A stretch of DNA of 64,000 nt, taken from the NCBI RefSeq assembly GCF_025370935.1, contig NC_133472.1, forward strand, positions 7,366,496 to 7,430,495, read 5' to 3'. The DNA comes from Choristoneura fumiferana. Taxonomy: Eukaryota > Arthropoda > Insecta > Lepidoptera > Tortricidae. Both the position numbers and the translations under genes were made by a program. This document shows positions 34,965 through 45,198 of the stretch, one piece after another. The first letter of the stretch is position 1. Each line of letters opens with the position of its first letter. The notes beneath the pieces were generated by a model. The model did not search any database. It was not told the origin of the DNA and saw nothing but the letters and a program-made list of their open reading frames with translations.

Positions 34965-35380
34965 CCCGACTGCCCGAAGATGGGTTATGTTATTCGAGCG
35001 TATGTATGTATGTATGTATGTGGGTATGTATGTCCATTTCTTTGGTCCTCACTGCAGCCTAAACGGCTGTACGGATTACACCATATGAGGTATCATTCGA
35101 ATCATCATAACTGTTGGAGTGACATTAGGGTATATAATATTTCAATATGGCATCTGCGAAAAAAAATATGGCGGAGGAATAAATAAAACAATTTTGTATT
35201 GTAACAATATGGGCATCAAATGATAGCTAATAATTAGCCCATTCTAAATATATATATATGGGTTATAATACTTTTAAATCTACCATTGTCACAGAAATAT
35301 CAAAAAAGTAAAATAAAATATATAATTCAAAAAATAAAAAACCCGACTGCCTTATAAACTAAAACTAAAAGGAAGAAAAT
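34965..35380 (+). mobile_element. CCCGACTGCC-type repeat, fullest copy
   Basis: Begins tttacccgactgcccgaag, has (TATG)n, cctaaacggctgtacggatt, gaggtatcatt, a central gtaacaatatgggcatcaaatgatagcta, and ends aaaaacccgactgcctt: the same CCCGACTGCC phrase in the same direction at both ends. Confidence 0.65.
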
Positions 35381-35520
35381 AAGTTCAGTGATCTAGCTAG
35401 AACTATGTTAAGTAGCTAATTTATAGTTCAACAGTCGGTTCAAAAAATCTTGGTAAGAGGTCCCGACTGTTGAACTTTAAATTAGCTACTTGACAGAGTT
35501 CTAGACCACTAAACTTTCTT
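35381..35520. mobile_element. 140-bp palindromic MITE
   Basis: aagttcagtgatctag…agtagctaatttatagttcaacagtcgg is inverted as ccgactgttgaactttaaattagctact…ctagaccactaaactt. Sits at the right end of the preceding repeat. Confidence 0.75.
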
Positions 35521-35559
35521 TTTCGTTTTAGTTTTTAAGAAAAGTGTCTTCGTTCCATT

Positions 35560-35796
35560 CTCCATACAAACGTAGTCCGGTCTCATTTGAAAACTAAGCA
35601 ACAGAAATAGATGAAATTTTGTAAGTATGGACTAGACGTATGCCTGTGGTTTTTCAGATTTTCATATAAATGCAGCTCTACAACTTTCTTAATACAGCTT
35701 TCTAGTACCGGTCTCTGAGCTTACCCGCGGACAGGCAGACCGACAGACATGGCGAAACTATAAGGGTTCCTAGTTGACTACGGAACCCTAAAAAGC
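35560..35796 (+). mobile_element. GGAACCCTAAAAA-ending interspersed repeat
   Basis: gcggacaggcagaccgacagacatgg…gactacggaaccctaaaaa, like the end of 5355-5640. Confidence 0.5.
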
Positions 35797-36177
35797 AAGC
35801 ACACAATTAGTTTTCGCAGACCATTTAATTAAAGTGTCTTAATATTGAGAACAAACAAACAAAAAGACTATTAAACTTTTGACTGGCGCTTGTTTTTGGT
35901 CCCCAGTCTTCCTTTCACTGCCTAGTTCGTGATTAAAGAGTTGATGCTCTTGAGACTAGACGTGTTTGATGGCTAAAGTGAAGACATAATACTTAATTGG
36001 ATTTAATTACGTGTGCTTTTAAACATTGTGTTGACCGCTCTCACCAAAAATGATGGGGCATTCGTTCCATAGACAAGTGGTGTAAAAGAGTGAAGCGTTT
36101 GACACAGCAGTGGACATTATATCTGGTGTCATCTAAAAATCTAAATACACTGATTTTCAAATATTGCTTAAGCTCTA

Positions 36178-36313
36178 AGGCCCACTTGCAGTAAACACAT
36201 AAATCTCGAGTTAGCGTAAGCTCAGTTTAGTAGTGTCAAATTGTATGGAACTGTCAAGCTTACGCCTGGATTAACTACTAAATCTAGATTTATTTTTTCC
36301 TGCAAGACGGCCT
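36178..36313. mobile_element. Imperfect palindromic MITE-like element
   Basis: aggccCACTTGCA…ataaatct…gcgtaagct is mirrored loosely by agcttacgc…agatttatttttt…TGCAAGacggcct. Confidence 0.5.
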
Positions 36314-36439
36314 AAGTATGCAGTTTTGTGGATACTTATGTTTATAAATATGTTACTTACAAAGTAAGCAAAGCCTGGATTATGGGTACTAGACAACTTT
36401 GTGAGATATGTATTTTAAACTATATTGATATTTTCCGAA

Positions 36440-36860
36440 ATAATAAATAGATAGCTACGACCGCTAGCTAAGCGATAGCTGCGTTGTTAGTAACTCTGAC
36501 TACGAAGGTAGCGGTTGCGGGTTCGGTCCCCGTGACGGGCAAATATTTGTATGATAAATACAAATGTTTGTACTTGATTCTTGGATGTTTGTATAGGTGC
36601 TTTAGTACTCGTATATCATCATCCCAGCCTATATACGTCCCACTGCTGGGCACAGGCCTCCTCTCAGAACAAGAGGGCTTGGGCCATAGTTCCCACGCGG
36701 GCCCAGTGCGGATTGGGAACTTCGCACGCACCATTGAATCGCTTCGCAGATTTGTGCAGGTTTCCTCGCGATGTTTTCCTTTAAGCTAAGCTTTGCTTAG
36801 TTGGGGGCTAAATATGCCAATTGATGTAACCTGTCCCAAAATATTATTAATTTATTATTA
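36440..36860 (+). mobile_element. Composite tRNA-derived SINE
   Basis: Head gttgttagtaactctgactacgaagg…gcgggttcggtccccgtgacgggc (B-box-like), then a body with catcatcccagcctatatacgtcccactgctgggc…gggcccagtgcggattgggaacttcgcacgcaccattgaatcgcttcgcag, ending aattgatgtaacctgtcccaaaatatta. Confidence 0.7.
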
Positions 36861-36986
36861 TTATTGAATAAGTAATTCTTTCTTCTTGAATTTTTTTTTT
36901 ATCAGGTAGTATTTTCTTGATTAAGATAATTGATAGTACCTATTAATAATTATGACATTAAAACTAAGCACAAGAGGCCTTAGAGG

Positions 36987-37090
36987 TCTTATTTTGTCTG
37001 ACACATTCGGAATCACAATCGATTTCACCACTTCATTTTGTCATACATTATAACATGTGGGTAGAAAGAGATGGTGAATGCGATCGGGAA
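36987..37090. repeat. Dispersed repeat (gggtagaaagagatggtgaatgcgat)
   Basis: The same sequence lies inverted at 53030-53150, and a shorter palindromic relative lies at 48899-49012. Confidence 0.6.
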
Positions 37091-37303
37091 CACAATATCA
37101 TAGTAAAAGAGAACAAGTAGGTCCACTCCGACCCTTTAGGAGACTTAGCTGCCTACTCCGGCGCGGACGCTTAGGGCTGTCGACGTCTATTTTAGATTAA
37201 TTACCTGCCGGCAAATAATTTTAGTACGAAAGTTAACTTAAAATTGTCTTATGTCTGTGTCTAGAGAAACCAGACAGATTCTATGCCGTTATATTATTAT
37301 TAT

Positions 37304-37523
37304 ACTAATATTATAAATGTAAAAGTGTGTGTGTTTGTGTGTTTTTATGTGTTTGTCCGTCTTTCGCGTCGAAACGGAGCAACGGATCGACGTGATATTT
37401 GACATAGAGATAGTTTATGGGCCAGACATAGGCTACATTTTATCCCGAAAAAAGCCCAGTTCCGGAGGGAACAGTGCGCGATCACCGAATTCTACGCGGG
37501 CGAAGCCGCGGGCAAAAGCTAGT
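37304..37523 (+). mobile_element. Helitron-like non-autonomous element
   Basis: Starts actaatattataaatg, has a GT-rich stretch and cgtcgaaacggagcaacgga, ends with hairpin CGCGG-gcgaag-CCGCG followed after ten bases by CTAGT, the 3' signature of Helitrons. Confidence 0.75.
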
Positions 37524-39597
37524 ATTATTTATAAATTTGCCGTAATGGTGATGGCGACTGTATACACTACTCATGTTTACCTACACATAATACTATAACT
37601 ATATTGTTTATAGGTAGGTAGGTAATATCAATTTTTTTTATGTGTCCTTGCACGAAACTATTATACTACACTTATTTATACCACTAGATTTACAACTATA
37701 CCTAATACAAAAAATACGTAAGTAAGAGTACGCGAACGTAAAATGTGACCAACTCGCGAGGCGAGCGCAAGACGAAAGAGCTAAAATCGAAACGTACGGC
37801 ACCGACGGCGGCGCAGCCTTGACTAAAGAAAACTTAATCCTCCTTAAATTATCAGTGTGCGCGTGCGACGGCGCGCACACATTTAAGCCACGCGTAGTAC
37901 TTTTGTTCGTAGTGAGCCTACTTGTTCTCTTTTACTATGACAACATAGCCTCAATACTATTAAGTTGCGTTTGCGTCCCGTGTACCCACAATAAATAATC
38001 AAAAGAAACAAATAGGTATAGAACAATAAAACTGCACATATCTCCATTGAAGACCAAGTACCTACCTAGTTAGGTAAAAGTTGACGCGTGTTTCAGCATG
38101 TCAAAGATAACATCACCGCTGGAGGTGTTCATGTGTTGATCACGAATAACTTAATGACTTATTTTAGAAAGCACATAATATAATAGCGAATAATATTCTC
38201 TAATCTTTGCTGCAGTTTACACCGCTACTCAGGCATTGTTCGTTCCTTTCTCTTGGCAGTAAAAAATAACTATCCGTTGGAGGTCTTCCAGTTTGCAAGG
38301 TGAGTGCCCATGGAGGTCGGCTGAATTAAAATGATTGACTGGTTCTGCTCTTGATGCTGAGGTCGACGACCCTTGAAGCCTGCTTTGTGAATGGTAGACC
38401 AATAAAATTACACAAATTGGCATTTTGTAGTTTTAACACAAACACACTAAAAATACGTAGAACTTTCTTCTTGCCTGTGTTGGACACGATAAAAAATTAC
38501 ATCCAACATTTTAGTCACCTTTTATTCGCATATTTCTACTGACCTTTTAAGCCATTCAAAAATATAATGAAAACCGTCTTTTGTTTCCTATTTTGTGTAT
38601 GAACCGTCTTGCACTTTAGGTAATCTGTTACCTAACTCCTGTGAATCGTAGCCTAACTAGATATCTTTGATTTTCGACAAATGTTTTCATTTTGTTATCA
38701 CGGTGGCATCTAACTATGTAGTAGCTATTGTATTTTTCTACCTGTAGATATATTACGTTTTTAATGTTTTTTTTACATCCTATAAAACAATATTTTATTT
38801 CAGTACAGGCGATTTATTTATTATAACATTTGGAACTTAACGGTAAAATTTGCACAAGTTTTTAAATGAAACAAAGAAAACTATTTAAAATTGTGCTAAC
38901 TTCTATCATAAAAACATAATAGATGCCGCTAATACGCTACATGTAGGTATTTTTAGTCAATTTGTGTTTGAAATACCGAGAACCGTGTGTTAAAATTTGA
39001 CCGTTACTTCAAACCTTAAATTAAACTGAGTATAATCCAATAAAACAGCACAAAATAATTCAGTAGTAAATAATTCAGTTATTACAGTGTAAATGCATAA
39101 TAGTTGAAATGTTTTTACAAGCTTTTATTTAGTATCACCGGTCCCGTTGTCTGTATGTCTGTTTGTCTGTCTGTAATCAAATCTTGCAAGTTAAATTCGA
39201 CCAATTTTAGTAGTTGGATTGACTTGAAATTTGGTATACTTATGTAAATTGCATGACAATACAATAATCTGGTACCTAGTGACATCCTGGTAGTACGGCC
39301 AGGATCGTCTCCACAGGACGGAACTCTTCAACGATTAATGGCATCGACTTGAAATTTGATATGTAAATGTAGTTTGGGTGCAAATACAAGTACATTCAGC
39401 AAAAAAAAATTAATTAAAAATGAAATTTTTACCAAAAACTTATTTCTATATCCGTCTTCGAGGAAGATCAGTGCTTGAGTGAATTCTTGGCATCAGTTAA
39501 TAATGTCCCTGCTAATCTTCGGAGTAACATCATTAGTCAAAAGCTAGTAATCCGACATGGGGGCGTATTACCGGTTCGTCTTTCTGATGCGTGTTTT

Positions 39598-39905
39598 TTA
39601 GGGTTCCGTATCCAAAGGGTAAAAACGGAACCCTATTACTAAGTCTCTAGGAATACCAGGACTCTGTCTGTCTCTCTGTCTGCATGTCTGTCACCAGGCT
39701 CTATCTTATGAACCGTGATATATAGAAATTTTCACAGATGTTAATGTAGATATTATAACACAAATACTAAAAACAGAATAAAATAAAAGATTAAGTGGGG
39801 CTCCCATACAACAAATATGATTATTCTCAAAAAAAAGGTTATAGCATAGTGCCTAATAGATAATGGTACGGAACCCTTCGTCTGACTCGCTCTTGGCCGG
39901 TTTTA
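39598..39905 (-). mobile_element. GGCCAAG…GGAACCCTAAAAA repeat, minus strand
   Basis: The minus strand reads accggccaagagcgagtcag…ggttccgtaccatt… to acggaaccctaa. It supplies an uninterrupted version of the target site filled at 52655. Confidence 0.65.
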
Positions 39906-39949
39906 TTCTTTTTTTTTTGTTAGGTAGGTAACTATGATTTCTACCGATA

Positions 39950-40175
39950 TGGACACAACCCAAGTGGCTACCATGGGTGCATATCGGCTCGCATAATTGT
40001 TGAAAGTTATAATATAATGTTTGTTATAATTTATTATTTGTCATAACCATTAATTGTTCAGCTTTGACCTTTCTAAATATTTCAGAAAAGTAGGGTTTTG
40101 CGCGGGAAAAAATTATGACTAACAAAAATTATGACAAACATTACATTATGACTTTCAAAAATTATGCAACTAGAT
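39950..40175 (+). repeat. Repeat related to 4918-5345
   Basis: Shares aacccaag…catatcggctcgcat, ttgttcag, gacctttctaaa and runs of aaaaattatgac with the region 5137-5345. Confidence 0.5.
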
Positions 40176-42591
40176 ACGCACCCAGCTACCCACTCGGCTA
40201 CTATTGATGTAAACACTAGAAGTAAAACAATCGTTACTTTTAGTTCTGATTGAAATGAAGTCTACAATCATTACTAGTTTAATGTTGGCAGTTAATCAAT
40301 CATCAATCATACAAGGAACATTTCAAGTGAAACTAAATTGCAATTTAATCGTCTTAGCATTAGAAAAGAAATCTCTTGCATCACACCCATTATTTACCTC
40401 TCATGTCACCCCTGTCAATTCGGACATGTTTAGATATGCTTTGATTAACTAGTATTGATCTCGTGTCATTTATTTTATTGTGTTGCTTCGGGGATCAACG
40501 TGGCTGAGTTATAGCAAGACTTCGTATGTCATTTTTAGGGTTCAATGTCCCAAAAAGGATTAAATGGAACCCGAAGTTCAATTAGCTTTCGATCTTTCCC
40601 TTTCTCAGGAACGCGTGGAGGTATCAATTTGAAGAAAATAGTATTGACGGGCAGGTAATCGCACATACGGATAGCTACGTACAACCCTATGAGGGTCCTA
40701 TTTTTAACCCCCGATGCAAAAAGAGGGGTGTTATAATTTGATGTCTCTCTGTTGTGGCCGTCTTTCGTGGACCGATTTGAATGCGGTTTTTTTTGTTTAA
40801 AAGCAGGTTTTCTAGTGATGGTTGTTAGACTTTATCAAAATCGGTTCAGCCGTTTTTGAGATATTGAACTTTGAAGTGATAAAGTCGCGGTTTTCCAACT
40901 TTTTGTTGGTTAGGTTATTAATTTTTCTTGATTAAAAAAAGAAGTCAGTTCGTCGAAAATCTTTTTTTGTACAAAACTTTATATAACTACATTTCTATCT
41001 CAGAACAAAATTAAACTAGGAGTATTGTTTATTTATTTTACTATTATCATTCTTGATCTTATGTATCCAACCCATTTTTCTAAATTACGCATTTCCCATA
41101 ACTAATTCTATTACCTTGTGAAGCTAAATGTGCCAAAAGAGTGTAGCTTATAAAAAAAGCGTTTTTTTTTAAATTACGGAACTCTAAAAAGCAAAAGAAT
41201 GCGCTGCGATTTCATTTTCACACCTCACGATTAGTGCGTCTGAACTGAATACAATTAAAATACAGATAATACACTTATCTTCGCAACATGAATATTTAAT
41301 ATAGATTATGAAATAAAACTGAAAGAACCGAAACAATGCGTCAATGTGGCCCGATCTGTTACAGACACACCTAGTATCTATTCGTTGGAACAGATTTTTG
41401 AAAGTGCATTGTCTTTGACACCGTTGCATGGTAATGAGCCAGCCCATACTCCTGCGCAGCGTGGCTAATTGAAAATGTTATTGTAACGTTGCAATCTGCC
41501 GGTTGCTCCATCGACCTCTGCGAGATGAGGGGGTCATACTTATTTTTTAATTCAAATATTTACAAGGGCATCGCCAAGGGGGGGCAGACATTATATCCTT
41601 GCAACACCTATAGCCTAGCGAACACATACAAATACCGTATTGCAGCTCATATTCGTGAAAATGAGGTTTTCAGTTCAATGTAAGTATTATGACAGTTATG
41701 TTTAACGATCTAGAACATAATTACATTCGGGCTTGAGATTAATGTAAGTAATGTAAATAGGAAAAAATATTTTAGGCGGTTATCGCACTGGTCCCACCCC
41801 ACCACCCACCCCATCCCGCTACGGCGTGCAGTGCCATAGTTTCTCACTTCGACTTTACGGTCAAAGATTTTAATTCATGAGTCACCATAGAACCACTTCA
41901 CAGTAAACGTCATTATGACTTCGCATTAATTAACAAGGAAAACCGTAATGACTTTTATCTACACCCATATAGTAAATCCTCAATTATGCGTTCAAAAACC
42001 ATAGGTAATGACCAGCAATACGACATTGGATTCTATTATGAACACCTGGAGAAATCTGTATCGTTATGAGATTTCATACATCATTACAGTACGAGGGAGG
42101 GGGGGGGGCGCCGCGACCACGTGCAGCAGCCAGGTCGTCGCGCGCGCAGCGGGCGCAGCTCGTGGGGCAGACATACCTACCTAGTTTCTCAATGGTTCGC
42201 GGAACACATGATAGAGGATTTAATATAAGGATATAGATAAAATATTGTATGCGACTGTACGTAATTAGGCCTTAAAACACTCATGTGACCCTATTATGAA
42301 ACTCGGCTACGTCTCGTTTCATAAACCCACACACGTGTTTTAAGGACCCCTATTACGATACAGTTGCATTAAATACTATTCCTTTGAAAAGATTCCATGG
42401 TGGCTCAAGAATTAAAGTCCTTGACCGTATAAACTTGATTTGTATGCAATAAGGTAACCGCAAAATCCGTGGTGGCCTAGTAGTTGACCTACGGCCTTTC
42501 AAGCACAGGTTCGTGGGTTCAAACCCCGGCTCGCACCTCAGATTTTCGAAATTCATGTGCGAAATAACATTTGAAATTTACCACGAGCTTA

Positions 42592-43045
42592 GTGCCTCCG
42601 TTAGCTGACGCGGACGCCCGCCGCGTGCGCACGCGAGGATCCCACTCCGGACACCCGCCGTATTAGGGCGTTTTCAGAAAAAGTTGTTGAAATTACTTTA
42701 TTTATAGATTTGGACGAAATTTCGTTGTGCTACTCAGAATCGGGAGCACTTTCGATTGTAATAGGACCGTTTTCATACACGTTTCTGTGGCGGTAGTGAA
42801 TGGATAACACAAAATTATATGAAAGACCGGGGACACTTTTTTTCCTATTACAATCGAAAGTGCTCCTGATTCTAAGTAGGAAAATGAAATTTCATCCAAA
42901 TCTAAAAAAAAGTCACTTCAACAACTTTTTCTGAAAACGCCCATTTAAATCCGTCGCACGCGCCCGCGCCAGTTAGCGCTGTTCATACAATTTCTTATTA
43001 GAAGGGCGTCCGTTCCGGGTAATCCGCGTCAGCTAGCGGAGGCAC
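42592..43045. mobile_element. MITE with GTGCCTCCG ends and TTA target duplication
   Basis: Ends GTGCCTCCGTTAGCTGACGC and, inverted, GTGCCTCCGCTAGCTGACGC: over the first 23 bases there is one mismatch. TTA flanks it at 42589-42591 and 43046-43048. A three-base TTA/TAA duplication points to PIF/Harbinger (inference). Confidence 0.8.
42666..42942. mobile_element. 277-bp MITE nested inside the 42592 element
   Basis: Perfect terminal inverted repeats of 26 bp beginning GGGCGTTTTCAGAAAAAG, with imperfect pairing further in (tagatttgga…gaaattt; cgaaagtgctcc). Target duplication not resolved. Confidence 0.85.
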
Positions 43046-43299
43046 TTACGATGAGAAAGCATCGTGAGGAAACCTGCACAAACTTGCGAAGCAATTAAAT
43101 ATCATGTGTGAAGTTCCCGATCCGCACTTTGCCCGCGTGGGTAGTACGGCCCAAGCCCTCTCATTTTGAAAGGAAGCCTGTGCCCAATTTTGGGACGTAT
43201 ATGGTTTAAAGCCCAGTTTAGAACTGCAAGAAAAAGCATACAAGTAGCACTCGGTTGACCACTTGAAAGTAATTTCTTTTAGGACCTCGCAATGTAATA

Positions 43300-43572
43300 C
43301 AACTTTTTTTTTATTCGACTGGATGGAAAACGAGCAAGCGGGTCTCCTGATGTTAAGATATCACCACCGCCCATATACACCTGCAACACCAGGGGGATTG
43401 CAGATGCGTTACCAACCTAGAGGCCTAAGATGGGATACCTTAAGTGCCAGTAATTTCACCGGCTGTCTTACTCTCCACGCCGAAACACAACAGTGCAAGC
43501 ACTGCTATTTCACGGCAGATGGTGGTAGCAATCCGGGCGGACCTTGCACAAGGTCCTACCACCTGCAACTTG
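43300..43572 (+). mobile_element. Common lepidopteran interspersed repeat
   Basis: gactggatggaaaacgagcaagcgggtctcctgatg…caccaccgcccat…aacctagaggcctaagatggga…aacagtgcaagcactgc…caaggtcctaccacctgc. An inverted copy enters the window end at 63880-64000. Confidence 0.7.
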
Positions 43573-44176
43573 CACCATTTCTCTTGCAAGTCTAAACCTT
43601 ATTGTTTGTTTGAAAAATCTTTTATACCTACTCTAAGGTGGCACAACTTATGAACTAAATTACATTTCATATCTCTAAGGTATTTTTGTGAGCAATTCGC
43701 CCAAAAATCGTGCATATATGGCGTGGCAAATCTTTATATCACTTAAACTGTTTATACTTGCAAGAGAGATCGTGCAGTGCAAGTGGGGCGCTCGATGATC
43801 AGCTTCAATCTTTTTGCTTTACGGTTCGCAATCTACCTAATGTACCTTACGCGATTTTTCTAGCAGATCTACACAGAGCTTTATTAAATAGCGGGTTATC
43901 ACTACCTGCTATTAAATAAAGCTATTTCAAAGTACCGATCAAAAAATATTTACTAATTTAGTTCTGAGTGATTGAAATCTGTCTGTCGGTCCCTGACCGT
44001 CCTATCTGTCGCAGCTAATTTTCCCCGAAACTACTGAACCGATTGAGTTGAAGTTTGGTTCAGTTACCCAAAGACTGACGTAACGTAAATTAATTAATTT
44101 CAAACACCAATTTACTTTATCACGTGACAATGTCAAATGAGTGCTTGTGGACTTGTGGCGCTTAGTTATCATATCC

Positions 44177-44700
44177 TACTAATATTATAAATGAGTGAGT
44201 GAGTGGGTGAGTATGTTTTTGTTACTTCTTCACGCGGATTTGGATGAAATTTGGCAAGAAGTTAGTTTATAACCTGTATTAAAACATAGGCTACTTTTTA
44301 TCCCACTTTTATATTACCACGGGATAGGGATAAAATCTTGAAATAACAACCGCTGGGCAAGCCATGAAATTTGGTGTGTAGGTAGCTGGACGTCTGGAAT
44401 AACACAAGCTACTTTTGATTCCGATATTCCCACGGGATAGGGATAAAATCTTGAAATTTTAGACAGTTGTTGTTCTTAACCCAACTTCAATGAAGTACGA
44501 TATACATTTTGGGAATTCACAAAATTAACTACCAGGGCCCAATTGCATAATAAAGTACAAGCTAATAGTATTAGTGAATTTCAACACAAAATCGCTAATA
44601 ATATTAGCTTGTACTTTGGTATGCAATCGGGCCCAGATTGAATAGTTTATGCGTGCGAGATCGAATAGTTTATGCGTGCGAAGCCATGGGTAAACTCTAG
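44177..44700 (+). mobile_element. Helitron-like element with a nested MITE
   Basis: actaatattataaatgagtgagtg…cacgcggatttggatgaaatttgg…atcccacttttatattaccacgggatagggata, ending gcgtgcgaagccatgggtaaactctagt. The phrase cacgggatagggataaaatcttgaaat occurs twice. Interrupted at 44535-44634. Confidence 0.55.
44535..44634. mobile_element. 100-bp palindromic MITE, GGGCCC ends
   Basis: GGGCCCAATTGCATA…AAAGTACAAGCTAATA is inverted at the right end with few mismatches. Confidence 0.85.
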
Positions 44701-45081
44701 TGTAAGATAATAGGCAAAAATTGACCATTCCCAATTTCTTTAAAGCTACACACCTAAATTTACAGGAAAACTAAAAAGTGTAGGAATACCAATTCTATTA
44801 TATTTTTTTATGTCTATTCATAACAGTAACCAATGTAATAGTTATGACTCCATATTGCATAGATACATTTTGCTCTGCTAATGCTGAATATTTAATAGAT
44901 ACTTACAAATTGGTACGGGACCCTCGGTGTCAGAAGCCAACTCGCACCTAATCGGTTTTTTTATTAGATTTATCTTGAAATTACTGGTTACTTAGGGGTG
45001 TCGACTAGAATCTTACTATTTGGTGTAGATTATAATTGTCATTATAAAATTAAAACGCTGTTTATTTTCGGTCACTTAAAT

Positions 45082-45087
45082 TTTATT
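45082..45087 (-). terminator. Polyadenylation signal of obst-A
   Basis: AATAAA on the minus strand, 54 nt past the stop; a second copy lies at 45061-45066. An (AT)n run at 45104-45118 lies between stop and signal, inside the predicted 3' UTR. Confidence 0.6.
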
Positions 45088-45103
45088 AAGTCTTAATTTA
45101 TAT

Positions 45104-45118
45104 TATATATATATATAT
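45104..45118. repeat. (AT)n run in the obst-A 3' UTR
   Basis: Uninterrupted TA/AT dinucleotides, between the stop codon and poly(A) signal of obst-A. Confidence 0.85.
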
Positions 45119-45140
45119 TTATAATTATCACTATGAGAGT

Positions 45141-45198
45141 TTAAGACCTCGCCTTGGGTGCTGGCGCCGCCTCATCTGAGTCTTTGTACCAGTCCTCG
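45141..45198 (-). CDS. obst-A: obst-A exon 5: C-terminal tail and stop
   Basis: Acceptor TTTTCACAG. Completes the last cysteine, then EDWYKDSDEAAPAPKARS and TAA at 45143-45141. CEDWYKD is a conserved obst-A ending. Confidence 0.92.

Larger units (their letters stand above)
42465..43210 (+). mobile_element. SINE-like repeat split by nested MITEs
   Basis: The left part 42465-42588 has a tRNA-like head (ggcctagtagttgacc…cgtgggttcaaaccccggc). The right part from 43046 continues cgtgaggaaacctgcacaaacttgcgaagcaatt…gtgaagttcccgatccgcac…cggcccaagccctctc. Removing 42592-43045 and one TTA restores a continuous element. Confidence 0.7.
26221..45081. other. Intergenic block between the two CPAP3 genes
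   Basis: No gene recognised; all long frames are in repeats or lack any family resemblance. Between the listed repeats, 26400-27540, 31020-31670, 32000-32780, 37530-39590 and 40180-42460 show nothing I can name, apart from two GC-rich patches (about 37730-37880 and 42089-42175). Confidence 0.6.

Noticed and set aside
33626..35022. Possible CRISPR-like or regularly spaced repeats
   Set aside because: These are (ACAT)n and (TATG)n microsatellites with no spacers, in a eukaryotic genome.
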